A stretch of DNA of 6,441 nt from an uncultured Clostridium sp. (lineage in GTDB: Bacteria > Bacillota > Clostridia > Clostridiales > Clostridiaceae), in NCBI GenBank assembly GCA_946575275.1, contig CAMNZV010000098.1, positions 1 through 6,441 of the forward strand, in the 5' to 3' direction. Shown here in pieces: positions 1 through 5,125 of this stretch. The position numbers were made by a program, and so were the translations under genes. Positions within the stretch are counted from its first letter, which is position 1. Every line of letters starts with the position of its first letter. The notes below the pieces were generated by a model. That model was not told the DNA's origin. It saw nothing but the letters and a program-made list of their open reading frames with translations, and did not search any database.

Positions 1-56
1 CAAAATTAAGAGTAAACTCATTATAAGTGTGAATTTGTTTATTATAAAGATCCTTT

Positions 57-61
57 GGAGG
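57..61 (+). promoter_or_regulatory. Ribosome binding site that fixes a TTG start
   Basis: GGAGG lies 7 nt before TTG at 69-71. The next in-frame ATG (90-92) is 28 nt away, too far for this site, and starting there would remove the positively charged N-terminus of the signal peptide. The site therefore supports TTG as the start of the exported protein. Confidence 0.8.
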
Positions 62-68
62 TGGAACG

Positions 69-947
69 TTGAGAAAAATTACTTTTACAATGTTGATAAT
101 AACATTTGTACTTTTTATTTTTTTAGGTGTAAGCAAAGATCAAAGTTTAGCTGACATTAGTTATAGTGATGAAAATGAAAGAGATATATATTTAAATATA
201 ATGGTTAGTAATAAAATGCAATATGAAATGGTGTTGTCTATAGTTTTAGACAAGCATAATGTGGAATTTATGTTTTTAAATGAAGAGGATTCTAATAATT
301 ATATATATAATTATGAAACTGTAAAGAATTTAAATAACATGGATTTATTTATGTACACTGGAAATGATTACGAAAAATGGACATCTAAAGTGATTTCAAA
401 ACTAAATTCAGGAGTAGGGATTATAGATTTATCTAGGGGAATCAGGACAATTAATTATGAAGATAAGGATACAAATAAAACTAATCCTTATTATTGGACA
501 GGTATTGAAGAATATAAGGTAGCTTTATATAATATAAAATCTGCAATTCAAGATAAGGATCCAATTAACAGGGAGTTTTATGAGGAAAACTATAATAAGC
601 AAGTTGAAAATGTTAGTAAAATACTAAATAAATATAAAGAAGAAAACATAGAACTTTCAAAATATACATTTGTTGCTTTTGATGATTACCTAGATTATTT
701 TTATAAAACAATTGGTCTATCCTATGTGAAATTAGGAGAGAAAACAATAGTAGACTATGCTACTGAAAATAATATAAAACAAGAAAATATTATTATATTA
801 AAAGATGTAAATACAACTTTTAATATTGATGGTTATAAAGTTATTCAGTTGCAAAAATATAATGGAGAGCTATCTCCTGAAGGATTATTTAAAAGTAATA
901 TAGATACTTTTATAAGCAATATAGATTCATTTCAAAAACCACAATAA
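69..947 (+). CDS. Exported TroA/ZnuA-like substrate-binding protein lacking the metal ligands
   Basis: A 292-residue protein starting at TTG. Residues 5-20 form a hydrophobic signal segment, and S-L-A before D29 fits signal peptidase I cleavage. The protein has no cysteine at all, so it is not a lipoprotein. Its outline matches the zinc/manganese ABC substrate-binding family (SBP_bac_9, TroA fold): a strand opening with NIMVSNKMQY (43-52), MDLFMYTGNDYEKW (91-104, cf. ADLVVYNGLGLEPW), GIIDLSRGI (117-125), NPYYW (139-143, cf. DPHVW), a helical linker with DPINREFYEENY (164-175), and VAFDDYLDYF (202-211, cf. VTFHDAFGYF). The three positions where metal-binding histidines normally sit read N76, Y141 and D205; the only histidine is H63. 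Family membership is my reading by eye, not a search result. No permease or ATPase gene lies downstream. It may bind another ligand or have lost transport function. No clear promoter is visible in the 56 nt before its ribosome binding site. Confidence 0.72.
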   Translation: MRKITFTMLIITFVLFIFLGVSKDQSLADISYSDENERDIYLNIMVSNKMQYEMVLSIVLDKHNVEFMFLNEEDSNNYIYNYETVKNLNNMDLFMYTGNDYEKWTSKVISKLNSGVGIIDLSRGIRTINYEDKDTNKTNPYYWTGIEEYKVALYNIKSAIQDKDPINREFYEENYNKQVENVSKILNKYKEENIELSKYTFVAFDDYLDYFYKTIGLSYVKLGEKTIVDYATENNIKQENIIILKDVNTTFNIDGYKVIQLQKYNGELSPEGLFKSNIDTFISNIDSFQKPQ

Positions 948-995
948 TAATAATTTCAAGTAATAGTGGTTCTATAAACTTATATTTTTTGTGTG

Positions 996-1001
996 TATAA
1001 T
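996..1001 (+). promoter_or_regulatory. Candidate -10 box for alr
   Basis: A perfect TATAAT stands 35 nt before the alr TTG start, in the 88-nt gap after the exported-protein gene. The best-spaced -35 is poor (TATAAA at 973-978, 17-nt spacer), so the call rests on the -10 box and the position. Transcription would begin near 1008, leaving a leader of about 28 nt. Confidence 0.45.
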
Positions 1002-1023
1002 AAATATAAACATAAATAATTAA

Positions 1024-1028
1024 GAGGT
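1024..1028 (+). promoter_or_regulatory. alr ribosome binding site overlapping an in-frame GTG
   Basis: GAGGT, 7 nt before TTG at 1036-1038, is the only Shine-Dalgarno-like sequence near the start of alr. A start at the in-frame GTG (1027-1029) would lie inside this site and have none of its own. ATG at 1048-1050 is 19 nt away. The TTG is therefore the best-supported start. Confidence 0.75.
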
Positions 1029-1035
1029 GTTAATT

Positions 1036-2196
1036 TTGGAAAAAATAATGAGACCAGTTTGGGCAGAAATAGATTTAGATGCATTAGAATATAATGTGAA
1101 AAATATTAAAAAATTAATTAAAGATAAGGATATGATTGCAGTTGTTAAGGCAGATGCATATGGACATGGTGCCTTAGATATAATTCCAACATTAATAAAA
1201 AGTGGTGTTAATAGACTAGCTGTTGCTGTTATTACAGAGGCAATAGAATTTAGAAAAAATAATATTAATATGCCTATAATGATATTAGGTAATACTGATG
1301 TAGAATGTTTAGAAGAATTAATTAATTATGATATAGAACAAACTGTTTTTAGTTATGAATATGCTAAGGAGTTATCAAAAGTTGCAGAAAAATTAGGTAA
1401 AATAGCAAAGATTCATATAGCATTAGATACGGGAATGGGGAGAATTGGATTTTTACAAAATAATCAAAGCATAAATGAGGTTTTGAAAATATGCAAATTA
1501 AGAAATGTAGATGTAATTGGAATATTCACACATTTTTCAACAGCTGATGAAAAAGATAAAGAATACAGCATATATCAATTTGAACAATTTAAATATTTTG
1601 TTAATGAACTTGAAAAAAGGGGTGTAAAAATTCCCATAAAACATTGTTCAAATAGTGGAGCAATAATGGATTTACCTGAAACTTACTTAGATTACGTAAG
1701 GGCAGGTATTATTTTGTATGGATATTATCCATCTAATGAGGTAAAAAAAGAAGTTTTAAATCTAAAACCTGTATTATCATTAAAGGCTAAAATATCAAAT
1801 GTTAAAGAATTAGATAAAGACATGTATGTAAGTTATGGAAGAACCTATAAAACAGTAAATAAAACTAAAATTGCCACAATCCCAATTGGCTATGCTGATG
1901 GATATTCAAGGCTATTATCTGGCAAAGGAAAAGTTATAGTTAATGGAAAATTAGCAAGTGTTGTAGGTAGAGTATGTATGGACCAATGTATGATAGATGT
2001 AACAGAATGTGGAAATGTTAAGGTTTCAGATGAAGTAATATTATTAGGTAGTTTTGAAGAAAATAAATTTGATGCAGATAATTTTGCAGAAATTATTGGG
2101 ACAATAAATTATGAAATATTATGTATGATAAAAGAAAGAGTACCTAGGGTATATGTGAAAAATCATGAAATTGTAAATGTACGAAACTATATATGA
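1036..2196 (+). CDS. alr: Alanine racemase
   Basis: A PLP-dependent racemase that interconverts L- and D-alanine in the cytoplasm and supplies D-alanine for peptidoglycan. From TTG it encodes 386 residues, a normal family length. The N-terminal barrel carries [11 protein letters not shown], with PLP lysine K38; DTGMGRIGF with R136; CSNSGA (204-209); and the PLP-nitrogen arginine R222 in VRAGIILYG. The C-terminal beta domain carries the second catalytic base Y267 in [16 protein letters not shown] (284-292) and [13 protein letters not shown] with M315 and D316. One oddity: the position corresponding to the carbamylated lysine (K129 in the Geobacillus enzyme, two residues before DTGMG) is alanine A129. 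The 45-nt gap to the next gene shows no terminator, so that gene is probably co-transcribed. The mazEF-like toxin-antitoxin pair that often follows alr in Firmicutes is not seen. Identity is secure; the start is well supported but not proven. Confidence 0.97.
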   Translation: MEKIMRPVWAEIDLDALEYNVKNIKKLIKDKDMIAVVKADAYGHGALDIIPTLIKSGVNRLAVAVITEAIEFRKNNINMPIMILGNTDVECLEELINYDIEQTVFSYEYAKELSKVAEKLGKIAKIHIALDTGMGRIGFLQNNQSINEVLKICKLRNVDVIGIFTHFSTADEKDKEYSIYQFEQFKYFVNELEKRGVKIPIKHCSNSGAIMDLPETYLDYVRAGIILYGYYPSNEVKKEVLNLKPVLSLKAKISNVKELDKDMYVSYGRTYKTVNKTKIATIPIGYADGYSRLLSGKGKVIVNGKLASVVGRVCMDQCMIDVTECGNVKVSDEVILLGSFEENKFDADNFAEIIGTINYEILCMIKERVPRVYVKNHEIVNVRNYI

Positions 2197-2241
2197 TTTA
2201 AGAATATATTATTATTAAAATACTATAATAAGGAGAAAAAT

Positions 2242-2667
2242 ATGGATTTTCAAGAGTTTTTCAAAAATTGTGGATACAATTTTGAAAATTCAAATTGTGG
2301 CAATGATGAATTTGGAAAACCTTTTGGATGTAATGACATACTTGGAGGTTTTCAAAATCTTAATCCAAATTTTTTTGCACTTATTGGACAAATTCTAGGA
2401 GATAGTATGGCAGGAAAGTTGCCATCAAATGTGCAAAATGCATTAGGAAATTGGCTTCAACTAGTTGGGCAAACATTAGAGACATATAGTGCACAGCAGC
2501 AATATTTCCAATCAGGTCCAGGTTACTTTTATAATATTAATAATAAAAATGTAAATAATTCTTCATGTAGTGAAAAAAGTAATGATTCTGAAATAATTGA
2601 AGAATTAAAAAAAGAAATAAAAAAATTAAATGAAAAAGTTTCTATATTAGAAGAAAAAATTAAATAA
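2242..2667 (+). CDS. Small protein of unknown function with C-terminal coiled coil
   Basis: A 141-residue protein I do not recognise. AGGAG (2231-2235) stands 6 nt before ATG. The N-terminal 40 residues are rich in Asn, Gly and Phe and include C10, C19 and C30. Residues 41-94 are the most protein-like part: NPNFFALIGQILGD, then LPSNVQNALGNWLQLVGQTLE and QQQYFQSGPG, probably one or two amphipathic helices. A polar Asn/Ser linker (99-116) with C109 follows. Residues 119-140 form a regular coiled coil with a/d residues I119, L122, I126, L129, V133, L136 and I140 in strict 3-4 spacing. There is no signal peptide or membrane segment, so it is probably cytoplasmic, possibly oligomeric through the coil. 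It lies 45 nt behind alr with no visible terminator, so co-transcription is likely. The last 8 bp overlap the convergent gene. The function is unknown. Confidence 0.85.
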   Translation: MDFQEFFKNCGYNFENSNCGNDEFGKPFGCNDILGGFQNLNPNFFALIGQILGDSMAGKLPSNVQNALGNWLQLVGQTLETYSAQQQYFQSGPGYFYNINNKNVNNSSCSEKSNDSEIIEELKKEIKKLNEKVSILEEKIK

Positions 2668-3079
2668 TAACTGCATTTTGATGAGTTCTAACATAAATAT
2701 TATTAAATTGTATATAAGCTATAATTGAAGTAATAAGACCTATAACATTAATTACAGTTAAAATTAAGTTTGGGGTTATGGAATAATCAATAGTACCACT
2801 ATCATAATCTTTCTTTAAACTATCATAACGTTTCATTGCAACAGTTGAAATTATCATAGAGGCTACTATAGCAAGTTCACTTGCAAACATAGCTGCATCG
2901 TCGGGGTTTGGATAGTCATCCTTATTAAAGTTAGGGTTATATTTGTTACTAAGAATTTCTAGCCCTTGCAAAGTAGAATTCATAAATGATAAATTTGTTA
3001 CAAAGGAAACTGACAATGCAAGTAACTGAAATTTTAACAAGTTAAGATTTTCTATATCTCTCTCTGTAAACTCATTCAT
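2660..3079 (-). CDS. Three-helix membrane protein of unknown function
   Basis: A 139-residue protein with ATG at 3079 and a GAGGT ribosome binding site (3089-3093 on this strand) 9 nt upstream. A charged N-terminus (MNEFTERDIE) precedes three hydrophobic segments at about 14-34, 62-82 and 103-124. A polar loop with FNKDDYPNPDDAA lies between the first two, and KRYDSLKKDYDSG between the second and third. The positive charges after the second helix suggest that loop faces the cytoplasm. No cysteines, catalytic motif or familiar domain is visible. The gene runs against its neighbour on the left, overlapping it by 8 bp, and is divergent from the small membrane protein on the right, with 131 bp between their starts. 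The clear ribosome binding site and codon use like the neighbours support a real gene; the function is unknown. Confidence 0.8.
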   Translation of the reverse strand: MNEFTERDIENLNLLKFQLLALSVSFVTNLSFMNSTLQGLEILSNKYNPNFNKDDYPNPDDAAMFASELAIVASMIISTVAMKRYDSLKKDYDSGTIDYSITPNLILTVINVIGLITSIIAYIQFNNIYVRTHQNAVII

Positions 3080-3111
3080 TTATGATTTACCTCATTTAAT
3101 TAATATAATAT

Positions 3112-3140
3112 ATAATACTAATCAAATATAATAATGTGAT
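3112..3140 (-). promoter_or_regulatory. Weak candidate promoter for the three-helix membrane protein
   Basis: On the minus strand, ATCACA (3140-3135; 4 of 6 matches to TTGACA) and TATTAT (3117-3112; 5 of 6 matches to TATAAT) are separated by 17 nt. The region is so AT-rich that such matches arise easily by chance. The position, about 25 nt ahead of the start codon after initiation, is reasonable. Confidence 0.3.
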
Positions 3141-3151
3141 AATTAAAAAGT

Positions 3152-3180
3152 TTGGATTAAAGCATTAAATATGATAACAT
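3152..3180 (+). promoter_or_regulatory. Promoter for the four-helix membrane protein
   Basis: TTGGAT (3152-3157) and TAACAT (3175-3180) are 17 nt apart, and TGA directly before the -10 gives an extended -10 element. Initiation near 3187 would give a leader of about 24 nt, just long enough for the AGGAGG ribosome binding site at 3199-3204. Confidence 0.6.
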
Positions 3181-3210
3181 ATAAATTATTATAAATTTAG
3201 GAGGAGAAGA

Positions 3211-3531
3211 ATGAACCAAGGCTATATATTACTTTTATTTTTTGGAATTATTATATTATTTGTAGTACTTATCTTATTGTTGTTACTTGGAAAGGGAAGG
3301 TTGGTAAAAAATAATATTATTTTTCCGGCAGTACAATTGTTTCCAATTGCATTCTCATTACTTACAATTACAACAGTTGGTAAAGATAGTGTTATAGGAC
3401 TTATTATATCATTTTTATGTATTATGGGTTGCATTGCAGCTGTAGTATTAAAAAAACATGATTTTCAAAAAGCTAGATTATTGTCAGTAGCATTAATTAT
3501 AATATCAGTAATAAATTTTTTATTTGTATAA
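3211..3531 (+). CDS. Small four-helix membrane protein of unknown function
   Basis: A 106-residue, very hydrophobic protein. AGGAGG (3199-3204) stands 6 nt before ATG, a strong initiation signal. Four membrane segments are visible at about 5-26, 36-56, 60-80 and 88-106, with short basic connectors (GKGRLVKNN after the first, KKHDFQKAR after the third), which suggests those loops face the cytoplasm. C70 and C74 lie in the third segment. No enzymatic motif or known family is recognisable. It has its own promoter candidate and is probably a single-gene unit. A new promoter for the thiC leader begins only 7 nt after its stop codon, and no terminator is seen between, so some transcripts may run into the riboswitch and be controlled there too. 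A long open frame on the opposite strand (3222-3434) is a shadow of this gene. Confidence 0.83.
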   Translation: MNQGYILLLFFGIIILFVVLILLLLLGKGRLVKNNIIFPAVQLFPIAFSLLTITTVGKDSVIGLIISFLCIMGCIAAVVLKKHDFQKARLLSVALIIISVINFLFV

Positions 3532-3537
3532 ATATTC

Positions 3538-3566
3538 TTGCAAAGTAACATCTTAATTAGTATAAT
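3538..3566 (+). promoter_or_regulatory. thiC promoter
   Basis: TTGCAA (3538-3543) and a perfect TATAAT (3561-3566) are separated by the ideal 17 nt, which fits a housekeeping sigma factor. Initiation would be near 3573, about a dozen nucleotides before the riboswitch P1 stem, leaving a leader of roughly 187 nt before thiC. Confidence 0.85.
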
Positions 3567-3585
3567 CAATTTAAAATAATATATA

Positions 3586-3670
3586 TTTTGCTAGGGGTGC
3601 CATTTGGCTGAGAAGGATATATCCTAACTCTGTAACCTGATATAGGTAATTCTATCGTAGGGAAGCATAA
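3586..3670 (+). promoter_or_regulatory. TPP riboswitch aptamer (thi box)
   Basis: The conserved thi-box blocks occur in order: CTAGGGGTGCC (3591-3601), GGCTGAGA (3606-3613), ACCTGAT (3635-3641), GGTAAT (3645-3650) and CGTAGGGAAGC (3656-3666). A variable P3 hairpin, GGATATATCC (3615-3624), separates the second and third blocks. P1 forms from TTTTGCT (3586-3592) and AGCATAA (3664-3670) with one mismatch. Family knowledge: binding of thiamine pyrophosphate stabilises this fold. Here it is followed by a terminator, so TPP should cause premature termination and lower thiC expression. Confidence 0.96.
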
Positions 3671-3682
3671 GAATTTTAAATA

Positions 3683-3696
3683 TAAGCGTAAGCTTA
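3683..3696 (+). other. Small hairpin with GTAA loop inside the riboswitch linker
   Basis: TAAGC (3683-3687) and GCTTA (3692-3696) form a 5-bp stem closed by GTAA (GUAA in RNA, a GNRA-type tetraloop). It sits between the aptamer and the terminator. It could bring the distant pairing partners together or act as a pause site; this role is inference. Confidence 0.5.
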
Positions 3697-3704
3697 AATA
3701 AAAA

Positions 3705-3746
3705 AATCCTAGCATAACTTTAGTTATATTGGGATTTTATTTTTTT
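3705..3746 (+). terminator. Riboswitch intrinsic terminator
   Basis: The 5' arm 3705-3718 (AATCCTAGCATAAC) pairs with 3723-3736 (GTTATATTGGGATT) over 14 positions, with one C-A mismatch and two G-T pairs, around a TTTA loop. A T-rich tail (3735-3746) follows and ends directly before the thiC ribosome binding site. CCTAGC (3708-3713) in its 5' arm is exactly complementary to GCTAGG (3590-3595) at the base of the aptamer, so terminator and antiterminator pairings exclude each other. Confidence 0.9.
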
Positions 3747-3759
3747 AGGAGGAAATTAA

Positions 3760-5067
3760 ATGAATTATTCAACTCAAATGGATGCAGCTAAAAAAGGTAT
3801 AATTACCAAAGAAATGGAGATGGTTGCAAGTAAAGAAAATAAAAATGCAAAAGAAATAATGGATCTTGTAGCTAAGGGTAGAGTAGCAATACCTGCAAAT
3901 ATAAATCACAAAAATTTAAGTGCAGAAGGTGTTGGTGAAGGATTAAAAACAAAAATCAACGTTAATTTGGGAATATCAAAGGATTGCCCTGAATGTGAGA
4001 CAGAAATGGAAAAGGTAAAGATAGCCATTGAAATGAAGGCAGAAGCAATAATGGATTTATCAAATTACGGAAAAACTGAAGGTATGAGAAGAAGAATAGT
4101 AGATATGTCACCTGCAATGATTGGAACAGTTCCAATGTATGATGCTGTAGGCTTTTATGATAAAGAATTAAAAGATATAACAGCAAAGGAATTCCTAGAT
4201 GTTGTTGAAAAGCATGGTAAGGATGGTGTAGATTTTGTAACAATTCATGCAGGTTTAAATAGAGAAACAATTGAAACAATAAAAAGAAATCCAAGACTTA
4301 CAAGTATTGTATCAAGAGGGGGATCACTTTTATTTGCATGGATGGAATTAAACAATGCAGAAAATCCATTTTATGAATACTATGATGAACTATTAGAAAT
4401 ATGCGAAAGATATGATATTACTTTATCCTTAGGGGATGCCTGTAGACCAGGAAGTGTTAATGATGCTACAGATGCAAGCCAAATAAAAGAATTAATAACC
4501 TTAGGTGAATTAACTAAGAGAGCTTGGAAAAAAAATGTACAAGTTATAATAGAAGGACCAGGACATATGCCATTAAATGAAATAAAGGCAAATATGCTAC
4601 TTGAAAAGAAACTATGTCATGGAGCACCCTTTTATGTTTTAGGGCCATTAGTTACAGATGTAGCACCAGGATATGATCATATAACATCTGCAATAGGGGG
4701 GGCAATAGCTGCAACTTATGGGGCAGATTTTCTATGTTATGTAACACCAGCAGAACATTTAAGATTACCAATATTAGAAGATATGAAAGAAGGAATAATT
4801 GCAACTAGAATAGCAGCCCATGCAGCGGATATTGCAAAGGGTATACCTGGAGCTATTGAATGGGATAATAAAATGAGTAAGGCAAGGGCAGATATAAACT
4901 GGGAAGAAATGTTTAATTTAGCTATAGATCCAGAGAAGGCTAGGAGATATAGAGCAGAATCAAAACCACATGATGAGGAAAGTTGTACAATGTGTGGGAA
5001 GATGTGTTCAGTAAGAACAATGAAAAAGATTATGAATGGAGAAGATTTAAACATACTAAGAGATTAA
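3760..5067 (+). CDS. thiC: Phosphomethylpyrimidine synthase ThiC (short form)
   Basis: A radical-SAM enzyme that rearranges aminoimidazole ribotide to hydroxymethylpyrimidine phosphate, the pyrimidine precursor of thiamine; cytoplasmic and oxygen-sensitive. The protein has 435 residues, the short form usual in clostridia and archaea, without the N-terminal region of the roughly 630-residue enterobacterial form. Visible signatures are GTVPMYDA (122-129), FVTIHAGL (159-166), SRGGS (185-189), SLGDACRPG (223-231), IEGPGHMPL (264-272), [20 protein letters not shown] (289-308) and [12 protein letters not shown] (326-337). By comparison with the family, H269 and H333 are the metal ligands; their 64-residue separation matches that in Caulobacter ThiC. 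The [4Fe-4S] cysteines are C409, C412 and C416 near the C-terminus, spaced CX2CX3C, one residue tighter than the classical CX2CX4C. AGGAGG (3747-3752) is 7 nt before ATG. It is controlled by the TPP riboswitch and ends at a strong terminator. No other thi gene is in the window. Confidence 0.98.
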   Translation: MNYSTQMDAAKKGIITKEMEMVASKENKNAKEIMDLVAKGRVAIPANINHKNLSAEGVGEGLKTKINVNLGISKDCPECETEMEKVKIAIEMKAEAIMDLSNYGKTEGMRRRIVDMSPAMIGTVPMYDAVGFYDKELKDITAKEFLDVVEKHGKDGVDFVTIHAGLNRETIETIKRNPRLTSIVSRGGSLLFAWMELNNAENPFYEYYDELLEICERYDITLSLGDACRPGSVNDATDASQIKELITLGELTKRAWKKNVQVIIEGPGHMPLNEIKANMLLEKKLCHGAPFYVLGPLVTDVAPGYDHITSAIGGAIAATYGADFLCYVTPAEHLRLPILEDMKEGIIATRIAAHAADIAKGIPGAIEWDNKMSKARADINWEEMFNLAIDPEKARRYRAESKPHDEESCTMCGKMCSVRTMKKIMNGEDLNILRD

Positions 5068-5072
5068 TTTAT

Positions 5073-5125
5073 ATTTCAATGAAAAGCTATTTAGATAAAT
5101 CTAAATAGCTTTTATTGAAATTTTT
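5073..5125. terminator. Long two-way terminator between thiC and the DUF1002 gene
   Basis: 5082-5095 pairs perfectly with 5100-5113 (14 bp, GC-containing centre AGCTATTTAG, TAAA loop). The stem continues with 5073-5080 pairing with 5114-5121 after a single bulged G5081, about 22 bp in all. On the plus strand TTTTT (5121-5125) follows the stem; on the minus strand the stem begins 2 nt after the DUF1002 stop codon and its tail is a weaker AT-rich run. It probably ends both convergent transcripts. Confidence 0.88.

Noticed and set aside
1..68. Possible 3' end of an upstream gene (a frame ending at TAA 24-26)
   Set aside because: Only seven codons are visible before the stop, and another frame is also open across the region. 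That is too little to call a partial gene.
937..971. AACCAC / GTGGTT inverted repeat after the exported-protein gene
   Set aside because: Six pairs around a 23-nt loop with no T-run directly after it. Too weak for a terminator.
1027..1035. N-terminal extension of alr to GTG 1027
   Set aside because: The GTG overlaps the only ribosome binding site. The TTG at 1036 is correctly spaced.
2224..2229. TATAAT just before the coiled-coil gene
   Set aside because: No -35 at a usable distance, and initiation would fall on or after the ribosome binding site, leaving no leader. It is probably chance in AT-rich DNA.
3222..3434. 70-codon open frame on the minus strand
   Set aside because: It is antisense to the four-helix membrane protein gene, which has a strong ribosome binding site and promoter. 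The antisense protein has low-complexity, implausible composition.
3962..4294. 110-codon open frame on the minus strand
   Set aside because: It is antisense to the conserved thiC coding region, with a Leu/Phe/His-rich composition typical of a shadow frame.
4696..4702. Run of seven G in thiC, a possible slippage or sequencing-error site
   Set aside because: The frame is intact on both sides and reads the conserved AIGGAIA, so nothing is broken.
4737..5054. 105-codon open frame on the minus strand
   Set aside because: It is antisense to the highly conserved 3' end of thiC, with no ribosome binding site or family likeness.
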